DNA of 64,000 nucleotides from Pedobacter sp. (GTDB taxonomy: Bacteria > Bacteroidota > Bacteroidia > Sphingobacteriales > Sphingobacteriaceae). The notes beneath the pieces are model-generated. The model had not been told where the DNA came from and searched no databases. It was given only the letters and a program-made list of their open reading frames with translations. A program made the position numbers and the translations under genes. The stretch covers positions 152,762 through 216,761 of the forward strand of contig NZ_JAVHXT010000007.1 of the NCBI RefSeq assembly GCF_031119335.1, written 5' to 3'. This document shows positions 1 through 9,705 of the stretch, piece after piece; positions within the stretch are counted from its first letter, which is position 1; every line of letters begins with the position of its first letter.

Positions 1-2
1 TA

Positions 3-260
3 CAAGCAGATTTCTATGCAGGTTTATGGGCTTATCATGCACAAAAACTTGACAACTTCAGACTTGATCCCGGAGATTTAGAAGAAGCCTTAACTGCAGC
101 AAATGCCATAGGCGATGATAAGTTACAAAAGCAAGCTACTGGCGAAGTTGTTCCAGATTCGTTTACGCACGGTACTTCGGCACAACGCATGTACTGGTTC
201 AAAAAAGGATTCGAAAGCGGCGATTTTAACCAAGGAGATACTTTTAACAACCGCCGATAG
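3..260 (+). CDS. Neutral zinc metallopeptidase, YpfJ family (C-terminal fragment)
   Basis: The window opens inside this gene; only the last 85 codons are present, read in the frame starting at base 3 and ending with TAG at 258-260. The visible part reads [13 protein letters not shown], then a GDLEEAL segment, and near the end [18 protein letters not shown]. This is the conserved tail of the YpfJ/zinc_peptidase family, whose HEXXH motif would lie upstream outside the window. The family is predicted to be membrane-anchored Zn peptidases, but no substrate is established. The family match rests on remembered consensus and is strong despite the short length. Confidence 0.85.
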   Translation, partial: QADFYAGLWAYHAQKLDNFRLDPGDLEEALTAANAIGDDKLQKQATGEVVPDSFTHGTSAQRMYWFKKGFESGDFNQGDTFNNRR

Positions 261-329
261 TCATACGGCTGGCAAAACCATAAGTTGTAAATAAAATTCA
301 TATCCAATCATTTTTATTTACATTTGAGA

Positions 330-1454
330 ATGATCTTACTTGTTGACGATACTCCAGAGAACCTCATTTCTTTGAAAAACGTTCTCGAAAAACATGGTTT
401 TGAAGTAGATACCGCCAACTCGGGTGAAGAAGCACTAAAGAAAGTGCTTAAAAACTCTTATGTACTCATCATTTTGGATGTACAGATGCCCGAGATGGAC
501 GGTTTTGAGGTGGCCGAAGTAATTTCTGGCTACAGCAAAGCAAAAGAAACAGCAATTATTTTTCTATCTGCGGCAAATACAGAGTTTCGATTTATTGCCA
601 AAGGTTACTCTTCAGGCGGTTTAGATTACATCACGAAACCTGTAGACATCAACATCCTTCTATTAAAAATTAAAACTTTTTATCGTATTTACGAACAAAG
701 CCGTAAGCTTAACGAAGTGCAAAAAGCACTTTTGGAAGAGATCGAATTTAGGAAAGAGGCGGAAAGAAAGAAAGACGATTTCATTAGCATTGCCAGTCAC
801 GAGCTAAAAACCCCGTTAACCAGCGTAAAGGGATATATTCAACTGTTAGAAAGGGGACTAAACAAAGGTGATATCGATTTGGTTAAAAGCCATTTATCTA
901 AGGCGCAAGTTCAGTTAGAAAAGTTGAACGGTTTAATTGCCGATTTATTGGATATTTCTAAGATCGAAAGTGGCAAACTTAAGTTCAATAAGCAGTATTT
1001 CGATATCGATCCCTTGTTGGATAGTATCATTGAGGTGATCCATCAGTCTAACCCAGATTTCAAAATCATTAAAGAAGGCAAAGTAAATGCAAAAATTTTT
1101 GGCGATGAAATGAGGATAGAACAAGTGGTGGTTAATTTTCTAACCAATGCCATTAAGTATTCGCCAGGAACAACAGAAGCACACATGAAAGTCCGTTTGG
1201 AAAACAGCGAACTTTATTTGGGCGTAAAAGATTCTGGAATAGGAATGCAGCCCGAGCAAATAAAACGAGTTTTCGAAAAATTTTATCGTGTTGAAGAAAC
1301 TTCTCACCGTTTTCAGGGTTTAGGTATTGGTCTTTACATCTCTTCTGAAATTATCAAAAGACATGGAGGCCAAATTAACGTTAAATCCGTTTATGGCGAA
1401 GGCTCCGAATTTTATTTTACTATACCGGTAGATCAATTAAACACCGAAGTTTAA
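330..1454 (+). CDS. Receiver domain-histidine kinase (response regulator fused to HisKA/HATPase)
   Basis: A cytosolic signalling protein of about 374 residues with no membrane segment. An N-terminal receiver carries the acidic pair in LLVDD and the phospho-acceptor D50 (ILDVQMPEMDGF). A short coiled-coil linker leads to HisKA with H157 (SIASHELKTPLTSV) and a HATPase_c domain with N, G1 (DSGIGM) and G2 (GLGIGLYI) boxes. It probably senses through receiver phosphorylation and passes phosphate on, or is controlled by it. A TTG at 324 lies in frame, but ATG 330 sits directly before the receiver and is preferred. It is first in a run of six co-directional signalling genes; the next begins 17 bases downstream. 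Confidence 0.9.
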   Translation: MILLVDDTPENLISLKNVLEKHGFEVDTANSGEEALKKVLKNSYVLIILDVQMPEMDGFEVAEVISGYSKAKETAIIFLSAANTEFRFIAKGYSSGGLDYITKPVDINILLLKIKTFYRIYEQSRKLNEVQKALLEEIEFRKEAERKKDDFISIASHELKTPLTSVKGYIQLLERGLNKGDIDLVKSHLSKAQVQLEKLNGLIADLLDISKIESGKLKFNKQYFDIDPLLDSIIEVIHQSNPDFKIIKEGKVNAKIFGDEMRIEQVVVNFLTNAIKYSPGTTEAHMKVRLENSELYLGVKDSGIGMQPEQIKRVFEKFYRVEETSHRFQGLGIGLYISSEIIKRHGGQINVKSVYGEGSEFYFTIPVDQLNTEV

Positions 1455-1471
1455 CAGCATATTATTTATAG

Positions 1472-4400
1472 ATGAAACTATCCTTAAAAACTAACCTGCG
1501 CATTGGTTTAGGAATTTCCTTGCTACTTTTAATCATCACCTCCGTAGCTTCTTTTGTTAGTATAAAGAATCTCATTAAAAGTGCCGATATGGTGGTAGAA
1601 AGTAATGCCATCATCAACGATGTTGACAATATCGTATCCATGTTAAAAGATGCTGAGACAGGACAGCGAGGCTTTTTATTAACAGGTAATACAGTTTTTT
1701 TAGATCCGTACGAAAGAGGTATCAAAAGAACCGACTCGCTTTTTGCTATCGTAATGGAAGCGACAAAGGACAACGCCTTTCATCAACAAAAGTTAAATGA
1801 ACTTAAAACCATTATTGGCAAAAGAATGGAAGTTTTGGTTAGTACCATTGAAACCAAACGCCAGCGAGGAACGGTTTTAGAAAAAACACTTTTAGAAGGT
1901 AAAGTTTACATGGACGATGCCCGCAGGGTTATTAGAGAAATTAGATTAGAAGAAAAGCGATCTTTAGGTGAAAAAACAGCCGAGATGAACACTTTAGCTG
2001 GTTTTTCTCCAATTCTAATTGTAATTGCAGCGGTTTTATCTGTGCTTAGCACGGTATTTTTCTACCAAAAAGTAAGTTCAGAGTTTAATGAGCGTGTTTC
2101 ATTATTTCAGCAATTGCAGCATCTTAACGAAGATACCGCTAAAAGAATTGATACCATAAAGAGCATTGCGCATCAAATTTCTTCTGGAAATTATAAGGTT
2201 AGGCTGCACGAAACATCTAAAGATGGGCTAGGTAGTCTATCGGGTTCATTAAACAGCATGGCCGAATCTTTACAGCATTCGTTTACGCTTTTGGAAGATA
2301 AAGAATGGATGCAAACAGGTGTAGCTACACTTAACGATAAAATGGTTGGGGATAAGGATGTGGAGAGTTTGGCTAAAGACGTGCTGATTGCTGTAGTAGA
2401 ACACACTAAAAGTATGGTAGGTGCCTTCTACATTTTAGAGGACGACCAACATTTGCATTTACTTACCGGATATGCGCTAGATTTTAACGAAAGTAGAAAA
2501 AGGATTGCTATTGGCGAAGGTTTGGTGGGGCAGGCTTTCCAATCGGAGAAGTTGATTTTGCTAGAAAAAGTACCAAACAACGAAGTAACCATCAGCTATG
2601 CTACAGGACAAACTAAGCCTACAAACGTAGTAGCATTTCCAATTGTACGAAATGGTTTGGTGCTTGGTGTTATTGAATTGGCTACGGTAAACGCCTATCC
2701 GCAGCGTAAGATAGAGTTTATGACCAATGTTTCTACCAACATTGGTATTGCGGTAAATGCGGCCCAGAACCGTAAAAAATTGCAAGACTTCTTGGAAGAA
2801 ACGCAATCTCAGGCAGAAGAATTGCAAGCACAGCACAGTGAGTTGGAAGCACTAAATGCCGAACTGGAAGCACAAACGCAAAAAATACAAGCTTCGGAAG
2901 AAGAACTACGAGTGCAACAAGAGGAGCTGCTACAAAGTAATCAGGAACTGGAGGAAAGAAGCAGTTTATTGGAAGAAAGAAACCAGTTAATTTCTGAACG
3001 TAACCAAGAAATTAAGCTAAAAGCAGAGCAGCTGGAACAAAGCACGAGGTATAAATCGGAGTTTTTGGCAAACATGTCGCACGAGTTGCGTACACCACTA
3101 AACTCAATTTTATTGCTTTCTAAGCTGATGTCTGAAAGTGAGGAACTGCAAAAAGAATACACAGAATACGCATCGGTAATTCAAAGTTCTGGTCAAGGCT
3201 TATTAAGCTTAATTGACGAAATTCTCGATCTTTCGAAGATTGAAGCAGGTAAAATGGAATTGGAGATTGGCAATGTTAGAATTGATGAAGTTACAGCAGA
3301 TATTAGGTCGTTATTTATGCCTATTGCAAAAGATAAACACCTGGATCTAGTAATCGGCGTTTCTGGTGATGCTCCAGCAAGTTTTACAACCGATAAAATG
3401 CGTTTGTCGCAAATTTTGAAGAACCTTTTATCTAATGCTTTTAAATTTACGTCACAAGGCAAGGTGAGCTTATCTATAGGTTATAACGAGAAAGATGATA
3501 TCTTAAGTTTTGCCGTTGCTGACACTGGAATAGGCATTCCTAGAGAAAAACAGGGCTTAGTGTTCGAAGCTTTTCAACAGGCAGATGGTTCTACACGACG
3601 TAAATTTGGAGGTACGGGTTTAGGTTTGTCAATTAGCAAGCAGCTCGCAAAACTTTTAGGAGGAAACATCAAGTTAGAAAGCAAGGAAGGCGAAGGCAGT
3701 ACTTTCACACTTACCATACCAGCAAATTACGAGGATAGGAAAGAAGTATTTTTTGCTGAAACTACCACTGAAGTGGTAGAAGAGCAACCGCAAGTGATCA
3801 AAGAAGATGAACGTTTTGTTGTTTCTAAAATTCCGGCAGATGTAGAAGACGACCGAAATAACATCACCTCAGAAGATAAAGCTATCCTCATTATTGAAGA
3901 TGATACTTATTTTGCTAAAACGCTACTAGATTTCACCAGAAAACGTAGCTATAAAGGCTTGGTGGCTGTTCGAGGCGATGTGGGTATAGAAATGGCTCAG
4001 AAATACAATCCATTGGCAATATTGTTAGATATTCAGTTGCCAGTTAAAGATGGATGGCAAGTTATGGACGAGCTAAAATCTAATGCGTTAACCAGACATA
4101 TTCCGGTACACATCATGTCGTCGCTTTCTGCAAAAAGGGAGAGCTTGCAAAAAGGTGCAGTAGATTTCATTAACAAACCTTTTGCATTAGAACACATGAA
4201 ACTGATTTTTGAAAAGCTGGAATATGCTCTGAGTAAAAATCCGAAGAAGGTTTTAATTGTAGAGGAAAACAAACAGCACGCACAAGCTTTAAGCCACTAT
4301 TTAGGCACAGCAAATCTGCAGACCATTGTAGCTTCTAACATCAATGAAAGTATAGAAGCTTTGCAACGTAAAGAAGTAGATTGTGTAATTCTAGATATGG

Positions 4401-5056
4401 GCATTCCTGATAAAAATGCCTACGAAACTTTAGAAACCATCAAGAAAAGTGAAGGCTTGGAAAACCTGCCAATCATCATCTTTACAGGTAAAAACCTTTC
4501 TAAAGGCGAAGAAACAAGGATTAAGCAATATGCAGATTCTATTGTAGTGAAAACTGCTCATTCTTATCAACGCATTTTAGATGAAGCTGCGGTTTTCTTA
4601 CACTTAGTAGAAGAAAAGGGAAATAAGGGTAAGCAACCAAGCAAATTGGAAACTTTACCAAATGTAGCCGATGTGCTTAAAGATAAAGTTGTGCTCATTG
4701 CCGATGATGATGTGAGAAACATTTTCTCGCTAACCAAAGCTTTAGAGCCCCATAAAATGAAGGTTTTGCCAGCAACTGATGGTAAGGAAGCTTTAGCAGC
4801 TATTAAGGCAAATCCAAACGTTGATGTAGTTTTAATGGATATGATGATGCCTGAGTTAGATGGCTACGAAACTACCAAACAAATTAGGGCAATGGCTCCT
4901 TACAAAAACTTGCCAATATTGGCTGTAACCGCAAAAGCGATGATGGGAGATAGAGAAAAATGTATTGCCGCGGGCGCATCTGACTATATCTCGAAACCAG
5001 TAGATATAGATCAATTGATCTCATTGTTAAGGGTTTGGCTTTACGATAAACTTTAA
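1472..5056 (+). CDS. Membrane hybrid histidine kinase: CHASE3-HAMP-GAF-HisKA-HATPase-three receivers
   Basis: A 1194-residue sensor kinase. An N-terminal membrane segment (about 10-32) is followed by a periplasmic CHASE3-like domain (DAETGQRGFLLTG), a second membrane segment near 175-195, HAMP (about 215-260), GAF (about 275-430) and a long Glu/Gln-rich coiled coil (about 430-525). HisKA has H537 (FLANMSHELRTPLNS) and HATPase_c has DTGIGI and GTGLGLSI. Three receivers follow with acceptors D853, D975 and D1123. The middle one is atypical, with EE instead of the usual DD pair and KT instead of KP. It likely starts a phosphorelay to the small receivers and CheB/CheR encoded next. The signal is unknown. 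Confidence 0.93.
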   Translation: MKLSLKTNLRIGLGISLLLLIITSVASFVSIKNLIKSADMVVESNAIINDVDNIVSMLKDAETGQRGFLLTGNTVFLDPYERGIKRTDSLFAIVMEATKDNAFHQQKLNELKTIIGKRMEVLVSTIETKRQRGTVLEKTLLEGKVYMDDARRVIREIRLEEKRSLGEKTAEMNTLAGFSPILIVIAAVLSVLSTVFFYQKVSSEFNERVSLFQQLQHLNEDTAKRIDTIKSIAHQISSGNYKVRLHETSKDGLGSLSGSLNSMAESLQHSFTLLEDKEWMQTGVATLNDKMVGDKDVESLAKDVLIAVVEHTKSMVGAFYILEDDQHLHLLTGYALDFNESRKRIAIGEGLVGQAFQSEKLILLEKVPNNEVTISYATGQTKPTNVVAFPIVRNGLVLGVIELATVNAYPQRKIEFMTNVSTNIGIAVNAAQNRKKLQDFLEETQSQAEELQAQHSELEALNAELEAQTQKIQASEEELRVQQEELLQSNQELEERSSLLEERNQLISERNQEIKLKAEQLEQSTRYKSEFLANMSHELRTPLNSILLLSKLMSESEELQKEYTEYASVIQSSGQGLLSLIDEILDLSKIEAGKMELEIGNVRIDEVTADIRSLFMPIAKDKHLDLVIGVSGDAPASFTTDKMRLSQILKNLLSNAFKFTSQGKVSLSIGYNEKDDILSFAVADTGIGIPREKQGLVFEAFQQADGSTRRKFGGTGLGLSISKQLAKLLGGNIKLESKEGEGSTFTLTIPANYEDRKEVFFAETTTEVVEEQPQVIKEDERFVVSKIPADVEDDRNNITSEDKAILIIEDDTYFAKTLLDFTRKRSYKGLVAVRGDVGIEMAQKYNPLAILLDIQLPVKDGWQVMDELKSNALTRHIPVHIMSSLSAKRESLQKGAVDFINKPFALEHMKLIFEKLEYALSKNPKKVLIVEENKQHAQALSHYLGTANLQTIVASNINESIEALQRKEVDCVILDMGIPDKNAYETLETIKKSEGLENLPIIIFTGKNLSKGEETRIKQYADSIVVKTAHSYQRILDEAAVFLHLVEEKGNKGKQPSKLETLPNVADVLKDKVVLIADDDVRNIFSLTKALEPHKMKVLPATDGKEALAAIKANPNVDVVLMDMMMPELDGYETTKQIRAMAPYKNLPILAVTAKAMMGDREKCIAAGASDYISKPVDIDQLISLLRVWLYDKL

Positions 5057-5070
5057 TTGTGTAATAAAAT

Positions 5071-5445
5071 ATGCAAACACAACAGAAAAAAGTTTTAATA
5101 ATTGATGATGATAGCAGAAACATTTTTGCGTTAAAAGCTGTTTTAACTGCTAAAAAGTATGCTTGTTTAGCTGCCAATGGAGCAGAAGAGGGTTTCGAAA
5201 TTATCAGAAAAAGTAATGATGTTGGCGTAGTGCTGCTTGATATGATGATGCCAGATTTAGATGGCTATCAGGCAATGTCAAAAATGCAGCAAGACGAACA
5301 GTTGAAAGATGTTCCGGTAATTGCCGTTACTGCGCAAGCCATGCTTGGAGATAAAGAGCGCTGCCTAGAAGCTGGTGCAGTTGGCTATGTCTCGAAACCT
5401 GTAAATGTAGACGAACTTATTAAACTGCTAAATAAATATCTATAG
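5071..5445 (+). CDS. Single-domain response regulator
   Basis: A 124-residue stand-alone receiver with the acidic cluster IIDDD, phospho-acceptor D57 (VVLLDMMMPDLDGYQ), the switch Thr in VTAQA and the conserved Lys in SKP. It closely resembles the third receiver of the preceding hybrid kinase (same DMMMP and AMLGD/AMMGD segments), suggesting origin by duplication of that domain. No output domain exists, so it acts as a phosphate shuttle or by protein contact. It starts 14 bases after the hybrid kinase and its TAG stop overlaps the GTG start of cheR by one base, so translation is probably coupled. Confidence 0.92.
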   Translation: MQTQQKKVLIIDDDSRNIFALKAVLTAKKYACLAANGAEEGFEIIRKSNDVGVVLLDMMMPDLDGYQAMSKMQQDEQLKDVPVIAVTAQAMLGDKERCLEAGAVGYVSKPVNVDELIKLLNKYL

Positions 5446-6269
5446 TGTCTAGCCCTGGAGTAATAAGCGACGAACAAGTTGAAATTTTAATCAACGATGT
5501 GCTCGAACAGCATGGCTACGATTTCACGGGCTACTCTAGGGCATCATTAAAAAGACGCTTATCCAGATTATATAGTTTAGACAAGCATGTAAGCTTTGCC
5601 GAATTCAGATATAGAACTTTGAATGACGAAGTTTATTTCAAGCATTTTGTGGAAGGCGTTACGGTAAATGTGACCGAAATGTTTCGCGATCCGAGTTTTT
5701 ATCGCTTGTTAAGAGAAAAGATCTTGCCCAGTTTAAATACTTATCCGTTTATTAGAATTTGGTTGGCGGGTTGCTCTACTGGAGAGGAAGCTTATTCAGT
5801 AGCCATTATACTAAAAGAGCTAAATTTGCTCCATAAGTCGCTAATTTATGCTACAGATATTAATCCTACAGTATTGGAAAAAGCGGGTAATGGTATGTTC
5901 CCACTTAGCCAAATGAAAAATTATTCTGAAAATTATATTGCCTCTGGCGGAACAAAAGACTTTTCTTCTTATTATGCGGCTAGTTATTCTTTAGCTAAAT
6001 TTGATACAGAACTTAAAGCAAAAATGATTTTTTCTACGCATAACTTGGTTTCCGATAGGTCTTTCAACGAGTTCCAGTTAATTCTGTGCAGAAATGTATT
6101 GATCTATTTTGACAGACCGCTGCAATTTCGTGTATTGCAACTGTTTGACCAAAGCTTAGAAAACCTAGGTTATTTAGCACTAGGAACTAAAGAAACCATC
6201 GATTTTTCACCTGTTTCCAAATCTTACAAAAGAGTGGAAACTGATAAAGTTTGGAGGAAAATTGGCTGA
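5445..6269 (+). CDS. CheR-type protein-glutamate methyltransferase
   Basis: A SAM-dependent O-methyltransferase of 274 residues. It has the N-terminal helical CheR_N part, the TEMFRDPSFY segment (77-86), the SAM-binding AGCSTGEEAYS (108-118), an acidic ATDIN strand and LILCRNVLIYF. Classical CheR methylates glutamates of chemoreceptors, but none is encoded here and there is no CheA or CheW, so its substrate is probably a kinase or another coiled-coil protein of this operon (inference). The start is GTG at 5445, overlapping the previous stop (TAGTG); the following cheB overlaps its stop in the same way (TGATG). Confidence 0.9.
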   Translation: MSSPGVISDEQVEILINDVLEQHGYDFTGYSRASLKRRLSRLYSLDKHVSFAEFRYRTLNDEVYFKHFVEGVTVNVTEMFRDPSFYRLLREKILPSLNTYPFIRIWLAGCSTGEEAYSVAIILKELNLLHKSLIYATDINPTVLEKAGNGMFPLSQMKNYSENYIASGGTKDFSSYYAASYSLAKFDTELKAKMIFSTHNLVSDRSFNEFQLILCRNVLIYFDRPLQFRVLQLFDQSLENLGYLALGTKETIDFSPVSKSYKRVETDKVWRKIG

Positions 6270-6841
6270 TGAAAAAACAAAAAGCATTGATAATTGGAGG
6301 CTCTGCTGGCAGTTTAGATGTGCTCTTAAAAGTACTGCCAGACATTAAACCAGATTTCGATTTTTCTATTATTATCGTCATTCATCGCAAGCAAGGTGCA
6401 GATTCATTACTAACAGATCTACTCTCGCACCGCACCAAACTTAAAGTAAAAGAGGCCGATGAAAAGGAGAAAATATTGGCAGGAAATGTGTATGTAGCTC
6501 CTTCAGATTATCATCTGTTAATTGAAAAAGATTTTACATTTTCGCTCGATTATTCAGAAAAAATAAATTACTCTCGCCCATCTATTGACGTAACCTTTCA
6601 GTCTGCCGCTGATGCCTATGGGCAAAATTTGGCATGTTTGCTTTTATCTGGCTCCAATGCCGATGGCGTTAACGGTTTAATTGCTGCAAAAAAAAATGGA
6701 GGTACTACTTTGGTACAAAATCCAGAAACTGCACAAGTAACGTATATGCCCGAGCAAGCCATTTTAAGAGCAAATGTATCAGCTATTTTAACTATAGACG
6801 AAATGGCTGATTATATCAATTCATTATCGCTAAACAATTAA
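6269..6841 (+). CDS. CheB-type methylesterase, catalytic domain only
   Basis: A 190-residue CheB_methylest domain without a receiver. The catalytic triad is visible as S12 (GGSAGS), H39 (VIHRKQ) and D132 (SGSNADG). It would hydrolyse glutamyl methyl esters laid down by the adjacent CheR. ATG 6269 overlaps the cheR stop by one base and is preferred to a TTG at 6251, which lies inside cheR and adds residues before the first beta strand. Because CheB normally needs its receiver for control, one of the stand-alone receivers in the operon may regulate it in trans; this is inference. Confidence 0.9.
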   Translation: MKKQKALIIGGSAGSLDVLLKVLPDIKPDFDFSIIIVIHRKQGADSLLTDLLSHRTKLKVKEADEKEKILAGNVYVAPSDYHLLIEKDFTFSLDYSEKINYSRPSIDVTFQSAADAYGQNLACLLLSGSNADGVNGLIAAKKNGGTTLVQNPETAQVTYMPEQAILRANVSAILTIDEMADYINSLSLNN

Positions 6842-6846
6842 AAAAG

Positions 6847-7209
6847 ATGAGTAAAAAGGTTTTTATTTTTGATGATAACAAAGATATTTTGGATCTCTGC
6901 ACTTTGATATTGGAAGGTGCGGGTTACGAAACCAAAACCTCATCTACCTCTAATGATATTATTGCTCAGGTATCTGTTTACGAACCGGATATTATTTTAA
7001 TGGATAATTGGTTGCCAGATGTAGGTGGTATTGAAGCTACACAAGAGCTTAAAAGACATCCGGTATATAAAGAAATCCCCGTTATTTATTTCTCGGCAAA
7101 TAACGACATTAAAACCTTGGCCGCAACAGCAGGAGCAGAGCGCTACTTGCCTAAACCATTTGATATTGATGAATTGGAAGGAATGGTAGTTTCGTTGATT
7201 GGGAGGTAG
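6847..7209 (+). CDS. Single-domain response regulator
   Basis: A 120-residue receiver with FDDNKD at the acidic pocket, acceptor D53 (IILMDNWLPDVGG), a switch Ser in YFSAN and Lys in PKPFD. It has Asn-Trp after the acceptor and Asp-Val-Gly-Gly where Asp-Gly is usual, so it belongs to a different receiver type from the one at 5071. It is the last gene of the operon, five bases after cheB, and is followed by a strong hairpin. It has no output domain and probably works by binding a partner. Confidence 0.9.
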   Translation: MSKKVFIFDDNKDILDLCTLILEGAGYETKTSSTSNDIIAQVSVYEPDIILMDNWLPDVGGIEATQELKRHPVYKEIPVIYFSANNDIKTLAATAGAERYLPKPFDIDELEGMVVSLIGR

Positions 7210-7221
7210 ATGTATAAAAAG

Positions 7222-7256
7222 TAGACTTACGAAGTTTTGAAAACTTCGTAAGTCTA
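7222..7256. terminator. Bidirectional transcription terminator
   Basis: A perfect 17-bp inverted repeat with a one-base centre, flanked by A/T runs on both sides. It lies between the converging signalling operon (+) and the outer-membrane receptor gene (-), so it can end both transcripts. Confidence 0.85.
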
Positions 7257-7263
7257 GAAAAAA

Positions 7264-9705
7264 TTAATTCTTCATCCTTCCCTGCTCAGCTTCGGTACCT
7301 GTAGATCTTCTACGAGCGGGCTTAATCTCATTTTTACCAAATCTGTAAGTGAAATTTAAACGGAACAGCTGCGTTTCATTTTTTTGATAAAGGTTATAGT
7401 TTAAACCGGTAAACGCACTTCTCAATCTAGTTCTATTCGTGTCAAAAACATCAGATACCGCAAACCTCAAAGTTCCTTTTTTCTTCATAATCGACTTGCT
7501 GATACCGAAATCAACAAAAGCTCTTTCTTCCAGATCAAGTGTACCGTAGGTTAACGGCGATTCATAGTTGGCGTTAACTTCTGCCGTTAAACCATCCATG
7601 ATAATGAAACTGTTTTGCATACGGAACTGATACGAAGTTTGTCCGGTTTTTAGCGCTTGCCCTTGTAAGTTTGGCGTTTCAAAAGCCATGTGGAATACAT
7701 TCAAATTGTTATTTATGGTCCACCATTTTTTAATTTTTACTGGCACGGTTAAGTTAGCCGATAAAACAGTTTGCGTTTGTAGGTTCTCATTAGTTTGAAA
7801 CAAAGCCTTTTGTTCTGTATCTGGTAAAATTACTTCGGTAATGGCATCGTCAGTTACGCTGTATCCTATATTTAAGAAATACTTCTGCATCAAGGTATAA
7901 TTTACCTCATAATTGTTGGTGTACTGCGGGTTTAAGAATGGATTTCCCTTGTTGTAGGTATACTGGTCCAAATAGTAAATAAATGGATTTAAAGCATCGT
8001 AGCTAGGTCTGTCTATTCTGCGGCCATACGATGCGCCAATTTGGTGGTTTTTCGACAAGGTTTGCTGTACGTAAACTGTTGGGAAGAAATCCCAGTAGCT
8101 GCGTTCAACCACATTGTTTGTGGTAACTAAATGACCTTTAGAATTGGTTTGTTCCATCCTTAAGCCCAATTGTACACTCGTATTTTTAAATTGCTTGCTA
8201 AAGTTAGAATACACTGCGTTTACATTTTCATCGTACACAAAACGGTTACTTCTGCGTACATCGTTTTGCCAAGCATTGCTTCTCCACTCTTCTGCACGTA
8301 AATCGTTATCTGTTTCTACCCAGCTACTTTTCACTCCGGCTTCAAACTTGGTTGTTTTGTTGATGGGTAAAACGTAATCTACCTTTACCGCCTTAATGTC
8401 AATTGTACTTGGGCTATTGTTTCTTAAGCGCCCTTGCGGTTTAACCGGAGAACCATCGGGGAAAAAGTACTGATTAACCAGCTCGGCATTATCCCTGCCA
8501 TTATATCTAGAATAATCCGCATCTGCAGTAATCTCCTGGCCCGTGGTATCTAAAACCGATTTGTAATTTAGGTTATAGGCAAAATTTCTGTAGCTAGATT
8601 TTTGAGTATTGTTAGAGTGTAGCGTAGAATCTAGTTGTGTAAACGATTTACCAATGCGGGTTCTGTTGAATGCATTTTCCAAGCCGCTGTTTAAATATCC
8701 CGTTGCTAATACACCGATAGTGTTGTTTTTATTCAAGAAGAAATCGGCACCAACTTTAAAGTTATTGTTTTCGAAATCACGGTCGTCACCTCCTTTTTGA
8801 GAGAAATAGGTGTCAGGCTCTGTAGCGTTGCCAGCAGAAATACGATCGATATCTATGATGTTACTTCTTGTTCCTTTATTGAAGTTATAGCTTCCAAAAA
8901 CGTTAACACCTTTATTTCTATAATTTAAGTTGAGCCCAGTGTTTCCTCTTAAGTTTTTGCCATAAGCTGCTCCTGCAACAAAGCTTCCGTTTGCACCGCC
9001 ATTTTTTGATCTTTTTGTTTTGATGTTGATGATGCCCGAATTACCAGAAGCATCGTATTTTGATGATGGATTAGTAATCAGCTCGATAGTTTCTATTTCT
9101 GAGCTTTGCATGTTCCTCAACAAATTAGCAACATCTGCTTGGCTCATGTAGGTTTGTTTGCCATCTAGCATAATTAATACACCCTGTTTGCCTTGCATCG
9201 AAATTCTATCGTTTTGATCTACCGTAACACCAGGAGCTCTTTGAAGTACTTCTAATGCCGATGAACCCACCGCAACCGCACTATTTTCTACGTTCATCAC
9301 CATTTTATCCGCTTTGCGCTCTAATAGTGGTTTGGTAGCCACAATGCTTACTGTATTTAAGGTTTTGCTGTTGGCAATGAGTAATATTTCTGGCAAGTTC
9401 ATTGCAGTAGTTGCTACTACAAAGCTTTTGCCTTTATAGATTTGGTAGCCCATCATGTTAATTTTGATGTAATAGGTGCCTGCTACAATGTTTGGAAAGC
9501 TGAATTTGCCTTCAGGAGTAGTCATCGAAGTCTTTACCAATGAAGAATCTGACGATTTAAATAAACCAACAGTGGCATAATCTATAGGCTTGCGCTGTTC
9601 ATCTAATACAGTTCCGTTAATATCAACTTGTTTGGTATGATTAGCTGTCGCAAATAGTGAGGTAGAGGTAAAAAAAGCAATTAATAAAAAGTATATCTTC
9701 TTCAT
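7264..9705 (-). CDS. Outer-membrane beta-barrel receptor (TonB-dependent receptor-like)
   Basis: An 813-residue outer-membrane protein. A signal peptide (about 1-20, ending SLFATA) precedes a carboxypeptidase-regulatory-like beta-sandwich (about 27-110), then a plug region (about 125-230; APGVTVDQNDRISMQGKQGVLIMLDGKQ) and a large barrel ending in the YRFGKN-type strand of the OMP_b-brl_3 family. The C-terminus extends about 20 charged residues beyond the last strand. Such proteins are numerous in Bacteroidota and usually lack a SusD partner, as here; the substrate cannot be told. It is transcribed alone, converging with the signalling operon. Confidence 0.88.
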   Translation of the reverse strand: MKKIYFLLIAFFTSTSLFATANHTKQVDINGTVLDEQRKPIDYATVGLFKSSDSSLVKTSMTTPEGKFSFPNIVAGTYYIKINMMGYQIYKGKSFVVATTAMNLPEILLIANSKTLNTVSIVATKPLLERKADKMVMNVENSAVAVGSSALEVLQRAPGVTVDQNDRISMQGKQGVLIMLDGKQTYMSQADVANLLRNMQSSEIETIELITNPSSKYDASGNSGIINIKTKRSKNGGANGSFVAGAAYGKNLRGNTGLNLNYRNKGVNVFGSYNFNKGTRSNIIDIDRISAGNATEPDTYFSQKGGDDRDFENNNFKVGADFFLNKNNTIGVLATGYLNSGLENAFNRTRIGKSFTQLDSTLHSNNTQKSSYRNFAYNLNYKSVLDTTGQEITADADYSRYNGRDNAELVNQYFFPDGSPVKPQGRLRNNSPSTIDIKAVKVDYVLPINKTTKFEAGVKSSWVETDNDLRAEEWRSNAWQNDVRRSNRFVYDENVNAVYSNFSKQFKNTSVQLGLRMEQTNSKGHLVTTNNVVERSYWDFFPTVYVQQTLSKNHQIGASYGRRIDRPSYDALNPFIYYLDQYTYNKGNPFLNPQYTNNYEVNYTLMQKYFLNIGYSVTDDAITEVILPDTEQKALFQTNENLQTQTVLSANLTVPVKIKKWWTINNNLNVFHMAFETPNLQGQALKTGQTSYQFRMQNSFIIMDGLTAEVNANYESPLTYGTLDLEERAFVDFGISKSIMKKKGTLRFAVSDVFDTNRTRLRSAFTGLNYNLYQKNETQLFRLNFTYRFGKNEIKPARRRSTGTEAEQGRMKN

